The notes: generated by a model from the letters alone, not told the origin. Positions 27,081 through 35,266 are shown, counted from the first letter of the stretch. The stretch: 59,197 bases of DNA from Bacteroidota bacterium (GCA_018267615.1 JAFDYD010000044.1:123878-183074), one strand, 5' to 3'. Made by a program: numbers and translations.

Positions 27081-27104
27081 ATTTATCGAAATGTTTCGAT
27101 AAAT
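27081..27104. promoter_or_regulatory. ArsR operator candidate, copy 2 (strong)
   Basis: ATTTATCGAAA and TTTCGATAAAT form perfect 11-base arms around TG. The site is between the arsR stop (27119) and the RND adaptor, i.e. in the pump's promoter region. It agrees with the dyad at 27427-27450 in 20 of 24 positions. Confidence 0.6.
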
Positions 27105-27118
27105 AAATTAAAAAAAAA

Positions 27119-27394
27119 TTAGATTTTCAGTGCTTTGATAAAATTGATGTATTCGTCGAGCATTTTGTTGTTCAGTGCGTATTTTACATTGCGTCCTTCT
27201 TTGTCGGAAGTAATCAGCTCGCTATCGATCAACAATTTCATATGGTGGGATATAGAAGGCTGGGCAAGGCTAATCGTGTCGCCGAGATTACAACAGTATA
27301 AACAATCCTTGTTCTTTTTAAATTCTTTCAGAATCATTAACCTGTTTGGATCTGATAAAGCCTTTGCGATTTTTTCGGCTTTTTTGGCGTCCAT
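27119..27394 (-). CDS. ArsR-family repressor with cysteine cluster
   Basis: A 91-residue winged-helix regulator. Its recognition helix region reads SLAQPSISHHMKLLIDSELI (residues 42-61), and the wing ends in GRNVKYALN. C31, C34 and C35 (CLYCC) form a likely metal- or thiol-sensing site near helix 2, though not the exact ELCVCDL motif of ArsR. It is expected to repress itself and the downstream RND operon, releasing DNA on metal, oxidant or xenobiotic binding. Its own promoter (TACCTTTG at 27411-27418 on the minus strand) is overlapped upstream by a dyad. Confidence 0.9.
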   Translation of the reverse strand: MDAKKAEKIAKALSDPNRLMILKEFKKNKDCLYCCNLGDTISLAQPSISHHMKLLIDSELITSDKEGRNVKYALNNKMLDEYINFIKALKI

Positions 27395-27410
27395 AAATTT
27401 GATTTGAAGA

Positions 27411-27418
27411 CAAAGGTA
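27411..27418 (-). promoter_or_regulatory. Promoter -7 box of arsR
   Basis: On the minus strand this reads TACCTTTG, an exact match to the Bacteroidota -7 consensus TAnnTTTG, 16 bases before the arsR ATG. The -33 region (about 27438-27445) has only a partial TTTG (ATTG) and lies inside the operator 27427-27450. Confidence 0.5.
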
Positions 27419-27426
27419 ATGGATTT

Positions 27427-27450
27427 ATTTATTGAAATATATCAATAAAT
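27427..27450. promoter_or_regulatory. ArsR operator candidate, copy 3 (autoregulatory)
   Basis: ATTTATTGA and TCAATAAAT are perfect 9-base arms with a 6-base centre. The 24-base span and sequence match the site at 27081-27104 at 20 positions. It lies between the -7 and -33 boxes of the arsR promoter, consistent with autorepression. Confidence 0.6.
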
Positions 27451-27538
27451 GAAAAAAAATTTTTTTAAAAAGACAAGAATGAAAGCAAGGAACAAGAAAT
27501 CAAGTGATTAAAAGTGAAATATTTTTTTTCAGTGGGGT

Positions 27539-27686
27539 TTGAACCATGATTAAAGGATTGAAGGATTAGCATGACGGTATCGATTGTGGTCATTTTAAAT
27601 CTTCCTGAAATAATTGGAATACACAGTTCAACCGGCAACAATCAATACTCTCACGCTAATCCTTCAATCCTTTAATCATGGTTCAA
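27539..27686. repeat. Family G long inverted repeat in the arsR-sufB divergent region
   Basis: The left arm begins TTGAACCATGATTAAAGG (27539), and the right arm ends CCTTTAATCATGGTTCAA (27686). The arms are about 36 bases with one mismatch, and weaker pairing continues into the loop (TATCGATTGT against ACAATCAATA). It lies between two diverging promoters, so it cannot act as a terminator of an adjacent gene. It fills much of the 472-base gap 27395-27866. Confidence 0.9.
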
Positions 27687-27704
27687 CCTCTTTTTTCAGC
27701 CTTT

Positions 27705-27736
27705 TTTGACTTCATATCAATATTGGTATAAATTTG
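27705..27736 (+). promoter_or_regulatory. Promoter of the suf operon
   Basis: TTTG (27705-27708) and TAAATTTG (27729-27736) are separated by 20 bases, matching TTTG-N19-21-TAnnTTTG. Transcription would begin near 27743, giving a leader of about 124 bases. A second TAAATTTG at 27826-27833 is nearer to sufB but its -33 TTTG is spaced too closely (14 bases). Confidence 0.5.
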
Positions 27737-27866
27737 GCCCCTTTTCCAAACTTGTCATTGCAAAAAATCTTCCCAAAAAATTGTATTTCCTTTATTATTT
27801 ATACTTTTTTGTATAAATAAACGCTTAAATTTGTATTTGAACATTTATTGAAAAATTGGATTCGCT

Positions 27867-29315
27867 ATGAATGATGTTGTACTCAGTAACATTGAGAAAA
27901 CCGTCCTGAGTGATTATAAATATGGGTTTGTAACCAATATCCGCGCTGATGAGGCGCCAATGGGTTTGAATGAAGATATCGTGCGCTTTATTTCGGCCAA
28001 AAAAAATGAGCCTCAGTGGATGTTGGAATGGAGATTGAAAGCATTTCGTCAATGGCTCAAAATGGAAGAGCCTGTCTGGGCAAATGTCAAATTCCCCCCT
28101 ATCAATTACCAGGATATTATTTATTATTCTGCTCCCAAACAAAGGCCCAGCCTGAATAGTGTGGATGATATCGATCCCGAACTCAAAAGGACCTTTGATA
28201 AATTGGGCATTTCTCTCGACGAACAGAAACGCATTTCAGGTGTAGCTGTAGATGTGGTTGTTGACAGCGTTTCCATCGCTACTACTTTTAAAGAACAGCT
28301 CTCCAAACTCGGCATCATCTTTTGCTCGATCAGCGAAGCGATCCAGAAACATCCGGATCTTGTAAAAAAATACATGGGTTCTGTTGTTCCTGCTACTGAT
28401 AACTATTTCGCTGCTTTAAATTCCGCCGTTTTCAGCGACGGTTCTTTCTGCTTTATTCCAAAAGGCGTTCGCAGTCCAATGGAACTCTCTACTTATTTCC
28501 GCATCAACGCAGAAAATACCGGGCAGTTTGAAAGAACATTGATCGTTGCGGAAGAAGGAAGTTATGTGAGTTACCTGGAAGGATGTACCGCTCCGATGCG
28601 CGACGAAAATCAATTGCACGCCGCTGTGGTCGAACTGGTGGCTCATGAAAAAGCAGAGATAAAATATTCCACGGTTCAGAATTGGTATCCCGGTGATAAG
28701 GAAGGAAAAGGTGGTATTTACAATTTTGTCACGAAGCGTGGTATTTGCCTGGGCGATCATTCCAAAATATCATGGACACAAGTAGAAACAGGATCTGCCA
28801 TCACCTGGAAATATCCGAGTGTGATTCTGAAAGGCAATCACTCTATTGGTGAATTCTATTCTGTCGCCGTTACCAATAATCATCAGCAAGCTGATACCGG
28901 AACAAAAATGACGCATATCGGAAAAAATACAAAGAGCCGTATTGTTTCAAAAGGTATTTCTGCCGGTGTAAGTAATAACAGTTACCGTGGTTTGGTACAT
29001 ATCAATAAAAACGCAAGCAACTCCAGGAATTTTTCGCAGTGCGATTCATTATTGCTCGGTGATAAATGTGGCGCGCATACATTTCCCTATATCGAAGTAA
29101 AAAATAATTCTTCCATCGTTGAACATGAAGCTACCACTTCAAAAATTGGGGAGGACCAGGTTTTCTATTGTAATCAACGAGGCATCGACACTGAAACTGC
29201 CGTAGCGCTTATCATCAATGGTTTTGCAAAAGAAGTAATGAACCAGTTGCCAATGGAATTTGCCGTGGAAGCACAAAAACTGCTGGCGATAAGCCTCGAA
29301 GGAAGCGTGGGATAA
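27867..29315 (+). CDS. sufB: Fe-S cluster assembly protein SufB
   Basis: A 482-residue subunit of the SufBC2D scaffold, on which Fe-S clusters are built. It has the family core GVSNNSYRGLVHINKNASNSRNFSQCDSLLLGDKCGAHTFPY. It also has the conserved C-terminal region EHEATTSKIGEDQVFYCNQRGI, where a cysteine and Glu/His residues contribute to cluster assembly. The length is that of full SufB rather than SufD. It opens a seven-to-eight-gene rightward operon. Confidence 0.96.
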   Translation: MNDVVLSNIEKTVLSDYKYGFVTNIRADEAPMGLNEDIVRFISAKKNEPQWMLEWRLKAFRQWLKMEEPVWANVKFPPINYQDIIYYSAPKQRPSLNSVDDIDPELKRTFDKLGISLDEQKRISGVAVDVVVDSVSIATTFKEQLSKLGIIFCSISEAIQKHPDLVKKYMGSVVPATDNYFAALNSAVFSDGSFCFIPKGVRSPMELSTYFRINAENTGQFERTLIVAEEGSYVSYLEGCTAPMRDENQLHAAVVELVAHEKAEIKYSTVQNWYPGDKEGKGGIYNFVTKRGICLGDHSKISWTQVETGSAITWKYPSVILKGNHSIGEFYSVAVTNNHQQADTGTKMTHIGKNTKSRIVSKGISAGVSNNSYRGLVHINKNASNSRNFSQCDSLLLGDKCGAHTFPYIEVKNNSSIVEHEATTSKIGEDQVFYCNQRGIDTETAVALIINGFAKEVMNQLPMEFAVEAQKLLAISLEGSVG

Positions 29316-29320
29316 GGAGG

Positions 29321-29380
29321 GGTAAGGTATAGGATGTAAGGTATGTTATACCCCATACCCTACACCGTACACCTTATACC
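29321..29380. repeat. Inverted repeat of GTAAGGT/ACCTTAT units
   Basis: GGTAAGGTATAGGATGTAAGG on the left pairs with the complementary run ending ACACCTTATACC on the right, with several mismatches. The unit is about 7 bases. It lies between sufB and sufC in the same operon and shares units with 51383-51561 and 54511-54671. Confidence 0.75.
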
Positions 29381-29417
29381 TAACAACATCATCAAAAATA
29401 AAAAAGAAAAATAAGTC

Positions 29418-30182
29418 ATGCTGAAAATTGAAAACTTACATGCAGGTATTGAAGGAAAGAAAATTCTGAAAGGAATCAACCTGGAAATTAAAGCAGGTGA
29501 AGTGCATGTTATCATGGGACCGAATGGATCTGGAAAAAGCACATTGGCATCGGTGCTTGCAGGAAGAGAAAACTATGAAGTGACTGAGGGATCTGTCGAA
29601 TATATGGGAAAAGAGTTGTTGGATATGTCGCCAGAAGACAGAGCGCGCGAAGGGGTATTTCTTGCGTTTCAATACCCGGTAGAAATTCCGGGTTTGAGCA
29701 CAACGAATTTTATGAAGACGGCCGTGAATGAAATTCGCAAATATCATGGACAGGAACCTCTCGACGCTGTTGCATTTCTCCGTATGATGAAAGAAAAAAT
29801 GGCCCTGGTAAATATCGATCAGTCTTTGTTGAGCCGACCTTTGAATGAAGGTTTCTCAGGCGGTGAAAAAAAACGTAATGAAATTTTCCAGATGGCGATG
29901 CTGCAACCGAAACTCGCGATTATGGATGAAACGGATTCGGGACTTGATATCGACGCCATCCGCATTGTATCGGACAGCGTAAACAAATTACATAATAAAG
30001 ACAATGCGGTGTTACTTGTTACGCATTACCAGCGTCTACTGGATTATATCATCCCGGATTTTGTACATGTAATGTATAATGGAAGAATTGTAAAATCCGG
30101 TCCGAAGGAACTTGCGCTCGAATTGGAAGAGAAGGGATATGATTTTATTAAGAATGAAATTGATGTAGCGGAAGAAGCATGA
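29418..30182 (+). CDS. sufC: Fe-S cluster assembly ATPase SufC
   Basis: A 254-residue ABC-type ATPase that drives conformational change in SufBCD. It has Walker A GPNGSGKST (residues 36-44), the signature FSGGEKKRNEI, Walker B AIMDETDSGLD and H-loop LLVTHYQ. The D in the ATP-binding ETDSGLD is typical of SufC. It follows sufB by 103 bases containing a repeat. Confidence 0.97.
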   Translation: MLKIENLHAGIEGKKILKGINLEIKAGEVHVIMGPNGSGKSTLASVLAGRENYEVTEGSVEYMGKELLDMSPEDRAREGVFLAFQYPVEIPGLSTTNFMKTAVNEIRKYHGQEPLDAVAFLRMMKEKMALVNIDQSLLSRPLNEGFSGGEKKRNEIFQMAMLQPKLAIMDETDSGLDIDAIRIVSDSVNKLHNKDNAVLLVTHYQRLLDYIIPDFVHVMYNGRIVKSGPKELALELEEKGYDFIKNEIDVAEEA

Positions 30183-30189
30183 GGAAGAA

Positions 30190-30304
30190 GGGACAAGATG
30201 CAACGCACAAGGGACAAGTTCACAAGGCACACGTGGAGGAAGATATAATAGATAATAGATATAATGAATGACCAATACTCACGTCTCACGTTTCACGTCT
30301 GACG
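30190..30304. repeat. Unpaired heptad repeats (ACAAGG and CACGTYT units)
   Basis: The sufC-sufD gap holds a direct run of ACAAG-containing units (30190-30233) and then ACGTCTCACGTTTCACGTCTG (30280-30300), a single arm of family D. No matching opposite arm lies nearby. It looks like half-elements of the repeat families. Confidence 0.6.
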
Positions 30305-30332
30305 ATTAATCATTCAACATTCTCAAAAGCAC

Positions 30333-31634
30333 ATGAACACATTAACATATTTTCAGGAACAATTCAACCAGCTTCAACGAACTGATGCAGCAGATGGATT
30401 AATTGCCATTCGCAAAACTGCATCCGATGCTTTTAATAAATTGGGTATTCCAACAACAAGAAATGAGGAATGGAAGTATACACGCATCGGTGGTTTGTTC
30501 AATAAAGAATACCAGTTTGATATCAATCCGGCAATCACTTCAAAAGAACTCGATGATTTTCGCCTGCCGGCTCATGCACAAGCAAATGAAATTGTTTTTG
30601 TAAACGGATTATTTTCTTCGACACTCTCCACGATTCGCTCTTCAGACCTCATCGTTCTTAACCTCGAAGACGCCGCGAAAAATGAATATAGAGATATCGT
30701 CACCAAAAATCTTGGGCACAGCGTTCATTATGCAAATGATGGTATCAATGCATTGAATACTGCGTTTGCGCATGGTGGTGTTTTCGTTCAGGTAAAAAAA
30801 GGTAAATCGCTGGCCAATCCTATATATATATATCATGTGTCAAACGCACGCAGTGGAAACAGTTTTTCACAACCACGCGGTCTTATACACGTTGATGAAA
30901 ACGCGGGCGTACAGATCGTTGAAACTTTTGTGACGTTGGGTGAACAGGAGAGTTTTACCAATCAAATATTGGAGATCGTGGTTCAGAAAGATGCGCGTGT
31001 TGAATATTATAAAATTCAAAACGACAAATCAACTGCAAGCCAGGTAAGCACAACACATATCAGGCAGGTTGAAAAAAGTTTTACGCATTCTGTGGTGATT
31101 TCTCTCGACGGAAATATTATCCGCAATAATCTCAATGTAGTTTTTGATGCAGATCATTGTGAATCGCATTTGTATGGATTGTATTGCTTACAAAATAATA
31201 CGCACGTTGATAACCATACTGTGGTCGACAATGCAAAACCTTCCTGCTTCAGTAACGAATTATACAAAGGTGTTGTTGGTGATAATGCGACAGGAATTTT
31301 TAACGGAAAGATTTTCGTAAGAAAAGATGCTCAGAAAACGAACGCTTATCAATCCAACAAAAATATATTGATTTCGGAAACGGCTTCCGTAAATGCAAAA
31401 CCGCAGTTGGAAATTTTTGCAGACGATGTAAAATGTTCACACGGGTGTACGGTGGGCAGCCTCGATGAAGAGGCACAATTTTATCTCGTGTCGAGAGGAT
31501 TGAGCAAACAAAGCGCGAGAGCATTGCTGTTGCAGGCTTTTGCGATGGATATATTGGAGAATATAAAACCCGAACCGATTCGTAAATATGTTGAGCAGTT
31601 GATTTCAGAACGTTTAGAAATTGATGTGTTATGA
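30333..31634 (+). CDS. sufD: Fe-S cluster assembly protein SufD
   Basis: A 433-residue paralogue of SufB and partner in SufBC2D. It has ARVEYYKIQNDK and the conserved segment KCSHGCTVGSLDEEAQFYLVSRGL near the C-terminus. The N-terminal TRNEEWKYTRI helix is typical. SufD helps iron entry and cluster formation. Its stop overlaps the start of sufS (ATGATGA junction), implying coupled translation. Confidence 0.95.
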   Translation: MNTLTYFQEQFNQLQRTDAADGLIAIRKTASDAFNKLGIPTTRNEEWKYTRIGGLFNKEYQFDINPAITSKELDDFRLPAHAQANEIVFVNGLFSSTLSTIRSSDLIVLNLEDAAKNEYRDIVTKNLGHSVHYANDGINALNTAFAHGGVFVQVKKGKSLANPIYIYHVSNARSGNSFSQPRGLIHVDENAGVQIVETFVTLGEQESFTNQILEIVVQKDARVEYYKIQNDKSTASQVSTTHIRQVEKSFTHSVVISLDGNIIRNNLNVVFDADHCESHLYGLYCLQNNTHVDNHTVVDNAKPSCFSNELYKGVVGDNATGIFNGKIFVRKDAQKTNAYQSNKNILISETASVNAKPQLEIFADDVKCSHGCTVGSLDEEAQFYLVSRGLSKQSARALLLQAFAMDILENIKPEPIRKYVEQLISERLEIDVL

Positions 31635-32875
31635 TGAAAACAGCGATCAAATCAAATACACTGGATGTTTATGCCATACGCAGACAGTTCCCAATCCTGA
31701 ACCGGAAAGTGAAGGACAATGCATTGGTTTATTTTGACAATGCAGCCACTTCTCAAAAACCACAGGCGGTGATCGATGCGTTGGTTCATTATTATTCTTA
31801 TTACAACGCGAATATTCATCGCGGCATTCATACATTGGCGGAAGAAGCGACCGCTGCATTTGAAGAATCGCGTACGGCTGCGCAGCAATTCATCAACGCT
31901 TCATCGAGAGAAGAAATCGTTTTTACGCGGGGCACTACAGAAGGAATCAATCTTGTAGCAGCTACGTGGGGAAGGCAAAATATAAAAGCCGGTGATGAGA
32001 TCATAGTATCGAATATGGAGCATCACTCCAATATTGTTCCCTGGCAGGTATTGTGTGAAGAAAAAGGAGCTATATTAAAAGTGATTCCCATCAACGAAGA
32101 CGGCGAACTATTACTCGATGATTATGAAAAATTATTGAGCACAAATACGAAATTGGTTTCTGTCGTTCACGCTTCAAATGCTCTGGGCACAGTTAACCCG
32201 GTAAAAAAAATAATTGATCTCGCACATGCGACTGGCGCTGTCGTTTTGATTGACGGCGCACAATCTTCGGTACATCTTGATATCGATGTACAGGCATTGA
32301 ATTGCGATTTCTTTGTTTTCTCTTCTCACAAAATATATGGCCCTACAGGTGTTGGTGTTTTTTTTGGTAAGAAGAATTTATTGGAATCGATGCCGGTTTA
32401 CCAAGGCGGTGGGGAAATGATTAAAGAAGTGAATTTTGAAAAAACAATTTTTAACGATTTGCCGTATAAATATGAAGCAGGCACACCCAATATCGGTGAC
32501 ACGATCGCGTTTAAAACTGCATTGGATTTCGTAAAGAATATCGGGAAAGAAAAAATCCGGAAGCATGAAGAAATGCTTTTGGATTATGCAACGGAACAAT
32601 TGGAAAATTTGCCGGGATTGAAAATCGTTGGCAAGGCAAAAGAAAAAGTAAGCGTGATTTCATTTGTGATCGATAAAATTCATCCACAGGATCTTGGCAT
32701 TTTACTGGATAACCGCGGCATTGCTGTGAGAACCGGACACCATTGTGCGCAACCTTTGATGGATCGCTTTTGCATTCCCGGCACAACGCGTGCTTCTTTC
32801 GCGATGTACAATACGAAAGAAGAAATCGATACGCTGGTAGTTGGACTTGAAAAGGCAATAAAAATGTTGGCGTGA
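31631..32875 (+). CDS. sufS: Cysteine desulfurase SufS
   Basis: A 414-residue type II cysteine desulfurase that supplies persulfide sulfur. PLP binds K234 (FSSHKIYGPTG), and the catalytic cysteine C372 lies in RTGHHCAQP. It works with SufE downstream. Two in-frame ATGs (31631, 31634) overlap the sufD stop; either fits. The other class V enzyme in the window (8709) lacks the equivalent cysteine loop. Confidence 0.97.
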   Translation: MMKTAIKSNTLDVYAIRRQFPILNRKVKDNALVYFDNAATSQKPQAVIDALVHYYSYYNANIHRGIHTLAEEATAAFEESRTAAQQFINASSREEIVFTRGTTEGINLVAATWGRQNIKAGDEIIVSNMEHHSNIVPWQVLCEEKGAILKVIPINEDGELLLDDYEKLLSTNTKLVSVVHASNALGTVNPVKKIIDLAHATGAVVLIDGAQSSVHLDIDVQALNCDFFVFSSHKIYGPTGVGVFFGKKNLLESMPVYQGGGEMIKEVNFEKTIFNDLPYKYEAGTPNIGDTIAFKTALDFVKNIGKEKIRKHEEMLLDYATEQLENLPGLKIVGKAKEKVSVISFVIDKIHPQDLGILLDNRGIAVRTGHHCAQPLMDRFCIPGTTRASFAMYNTKEEIDTLVVGLEKAIKMLA

Positions 32876-32877
32876 AC

Positions 32878-33327
32878 ATGAGTGAACAAAAATCCATACA
32901 GGCAGTCGAAGATGAGATCGTAGATGAATTTAGTTTGTTTGATTCCTGGGATGATAAATACGAATACATTATCGATCTCGGAAAAAAATTGCCGCCGCTC
33001 GATGAGCAATATAAGAAAGATGAAAACAAAGTACGCGGATGTCAATCGACGGTTTGGCTCGTTGCAGATTATAGAGACGGGAAAATTTTTTTTAAAGCGG
33101 AGAGCGACGCAGTGATTGTAAAAGGATTGATCAGTATGCTGATCCGTGTATTGTCGGGACATAGCCCGGAAGAAATATTAGAAGCGAAACTCGGATTTAT
33201 CCAACAGATAGGCATGACAACTCACCTGGCCCAAACACGTTCGAATGGATTATTATCAATGGTGAAACAAATGAAAAATTTTGCGCTGGCGTATAAATTA
33301 AAAAACGAAACAGCAACAAAATCATGA
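32878..33327 (+). CDS. sufE: Sulfur acceptor protein SufE
   Basis: A 149-residue protein that takes the persulfide from SufS on C55 (KVRGCQSTVWL) and passes it to SufB. Length and the LGKKLPPLDEQYKKDENKVRGC segment are family-typical. I prefer the ATG at 32878; a GTG at 32872 would overlap the sufS stop and adds two residues. It overlaps the next gene by 4 bases. Confidence 0.95.
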   Translation: MSEQKSIQAVEDEIVDEFSLFDSWDDKYEYIIDLGKKLPPLDEQYKKDENKVRGCQSTVWLVADYRDGKIFFKAESDAVIVKGLISMLIRVLSGHSPEEILEAKLGFIQQIGMTTHLAQTRSNGLLSMVKQMKNFALAYKLKNETATKS

Positions 33328-33635
33328 ACAGCGAAGAATTAAAAGCAAAAGTGATCGAGCGTTTGCAAACAATATTCGACCCGGAAATTCCGGTAAATAT
33401 TTATGCAATGGGGTTGATATATGAAGTGGAGATTTTACCGCTGAACAATGTGCAGATCGTGATGACGCTGACCGCACCAAGTTGCCCTGCTGCACAATCA
33501 TTACCGATTGAAGTAGATCAAAAATTAAGAGAGATAGAAGGTGTGAACGATGTGCATGTTGCTGTGACATGGACTCCGCCGTGGAATAAATCGATGATGT
33601 CGGAAGAAGCGCAGTTGGAACTTGGAATGTTGTAA
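33324..33635 (+). CDS. sufT: SufT-like Fe-S maturation factor (DUF59/MIP18)
   Basis: A 103-residue protein of the MIP18/PaaD family, involved in cluster handling after assembly. It has IFDPEIPVNIYAMGLIYEV and MTLTAPSCPAAQSLP with the conserved cysteine. It starts inside the end of sufE (ATGA overlap). Naming as SufT is from family and operon. Confidence 0.92.
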   Translation: MNSEELKAKVIERLQTIFDPEIPVNIYAMGLIYEVEILPLNNVQIVMTLTAPSCPAAQSLPIEVDQKLREIEGVNDVHVAVTWTPPWNKSMMSEEAQLELGML

Positions 33636-33651
33636 TTCGTTTAGTCCTGAT

Positions 33652-33735
33652 CGTGAGACGTGAGACGTCAAACGTGAAAGGCAAAATAAAAAATTATTGT
33701 TTATGAAAGTCACGTTTGACGTCTCACGTCTCACG
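33652..33735. repeat. Family D perfect inverted repeat inside the suf operon
   Basis: Two perfect 26-base arms (33652-33677, 33710-33735), each made of GTGAGAC heptads: the left begins CGTGAGACGTGAGACG. The AT-rich loop has 32 bases. It separates the core suf genes from the bacilliredoxin gene. Confidence 0.93.
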
Positions 33736-33754
33736 TCTAACGAAAAAAGTTTTT

Positions 33755-34309
33755 ATGCCACAAATAAGTCTAAACAGTCTCATGGCCAATAATGGTCCGA
33801 GCTATTCTGAAATAATTGTGAAGCCATACCGCGAAGAATTGGTGCAGGCAGGCTTTCAACAATTGCTCACACCAGAAGAAGTAGAAACAGCATTGAACAG
33901 GCGGGATGATAAAATTGCGCTGGTGGTGTTGAATTCTGTGTGCGGATGTTCTGCACGTGTTGGCCGTCCGGGAACAATTTTATCATTGTTCAACAAAGTC
34001 GTTCCTGATTTGCTGTTTACCATTTTTGCAGGAATGGAGAAAGATGCAGTAAATCTTTTCCGCCAGAAATATCTCGCGGGAATTACACCATCGTCACCCA
34101 ATATTGCAATTTTTAAAAATGGCCAGTTGGTGCATATGCTGCATCGTTACCAGATCGAAAGGATGGGTGCGGGTGATATTGCCGCCGAGCTGGTGAATGT
34201 ATATGATGCGCATTGCACGAAAGAGCAATCGGCAGAAACCATCGAGCATTTACGCCAGGTTTTCATTGAAAAATACAAAGCAGATCCTTTGCAATTATCC
34301 AACGAATAA
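33755..34309 (+). CDS. Bacilliredoxin, BrxA/BrxB family
   Basis: A 184-residue thioredoxin-fold protein with CGC motif at C63-C65 (LNSVCGCSARVGRPG), the hallmark of bacilliredoxins, which remove bacillithiol from protein cysteines in Firmicutes. The exact thiol used here is not known. Being in the suf operon suggests protection of Fe-S assembly cysteines. The ATG at 33755 is chosen; upstream in-frame codons are repeat sequence. Confidence 0.88.
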   Translation: MPQISLNSLMANNGPSYSEIIVKPYREELVQAGFQQLLTPEEVETALNRRDDKIALVVLNSVCGCSARVGRPGTILSLFNKVVPDLLFTIFAGMEKDAVNLFRQKYLAGITPSSPNIAIFKNGQLVHMLHRYQIERMGAGDIAAELVNVYDAHCTKEQSAETIEHLRQVFIEKYKADPLQLSNE

Positions 34310-34318
34310 AAAATTATT

Positions 34319-34798
34319 ATGAAAATCACTGCACAGGAAGAATACGGCTTGAGAATACTCATACGCATTGCGCGTTGCAAAGACAAAGAAGGAATGAGTA
34401 TTCCGCAATTAACCGAAGCGGAAGGGTTGAGCAGCCACTATGTTGCCAAGCTCACACGCATACTGCGCATGAAAGGATTCATCAATAGTACACCGGGATA
34501 TAAGGGAGGTTATGTGCTTGCAATGCCGGCGCAGGAAATTATTATCAATAATGTGCTGAAGGCATTGGGTGGAGCATTATTCAATACATCTTACTGCGGT
34601 TCACATTCGGGAACTATGAAAATTTGTACGAACTCTGTCGATTGTTCCGCTCGTTCTCTTTGGCAAATGATTCAATATACAGTTGATCAATTGCTCGATA
34701 AAATAACGCTCCATGATCTCGTGAGTTCCGAATTACAATCCGGAAAAATTCTTGAGCAGGTAGTGCATGAGTTTACGAGAAAAAGTTTGCTTGTTTAA
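34319..34798 (+). CDS. Rrf2-family regulator with three cysteines
   Basis: A 159-residue winged-helix regulator of the Rrf2/IscR family. The N-terminus MKITAQEEYGLRILIRIA and the recognition region LSSHYVAKLTRILRMKGFI are typical. C93, C103 and C109 (CX9CX5C) are in the place where IscR has its [2Fe-2S]-binding CX5CX5C, so it may sense cluster status. As the last gene of the suf operon, 9 bases after the bacilliredoxin, it probably controls the operon. Confidence 0.9.
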   Translation: MKITAQEEYGLRILIRIARCKDKEGMSIPQLTEAEGLSSHYVAKLTRILRMKGFINSTPGYKGGYVLAMPAQEIIINNVLKALGGALFNTSYCGSHSGTMKICTNSVDCSARSLWQMIQYTVDQLLDKITLHDLVSSELQSGKILEQVVHEFTRKSLLV

Positions 34799-34800
34799 AA

Positions 34801-34889
34801 TATTTCGCGTAGAGCACGCAGAGAAAATGAGTACGCAGAGTAATGCTCCCTCTGCATACTCATTTTCTCTGCGTGCTCTGCGCGAAATA
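34801..34889. repeat. Family B inverted repeat (GAGCACGCAGAGA units), after the suf operon
   Basis: Arms of 40 bases (34801-34840 and 34850-34889) agree at 38 positions; the left arm has CGCGTAGAGCACGCAGAG. It begins 2 bases after the rrf2 stop, so it could be the suf terminator. Nearly the same element occurs at 48872-48964. Confidence 0.93.
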
Positions 34890-34937
34890 CTCTTAAAAGA
34901 AACACTGACCTGTATTCCCCACCACCTAAGAAATCCC

Positions 34938-35092
34938 GTAGTGACTTATTTTGAAATTTCTATGTGTAACTATATGCCTACTTGTAGTGACAAACCTCGA
35001 GTACATTTGAGCCCTCACCCCTTGCCCCTCTCCTTTAGCAGAGGGGTTGGGGTGAGGGCTGACTCGTAATAATTTTCAAAATGAGTCACTAC
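34938..35092. repeat. Nested inverted repeat
   Basis: Outer arms GTAGTGACTTATTTTGAAA (34938-34956) and its complement (35074-35092) match with one mismatch. A second, GC-rich hairpin (35010-35060, AGCCCTCACCCC against GGGGTGAGGGCT) is inside. It lies with the family B element in the 468-base gap 34799-35266. Downstream of it the gap has no gene. Confidence 0.88.
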
Positions 35093-35266
35093 TCAAAACT
35101 CCGAATTCTCTTTGTATTCGTAAATCTTTACTACCTTAGGCTGAGGCAACTTTCAAAACATCTATCCTCTCCAACCACTCCGGTCGAATTTTCTTACAGG
35201 ATGCTAATTGGTTGCTTTCTATCCGCCCCGCTTTTGTTTTGTTTAACCCTCTAAAATATATCTAGT

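Noticed and set aside
27826..27833. Second TAAATTTG box as main suf promoter
   Set aside because: The nearest TTTG is only 14 bases upstream, too close for the Bacteroidota spacing, so the upstream pair is preferred.
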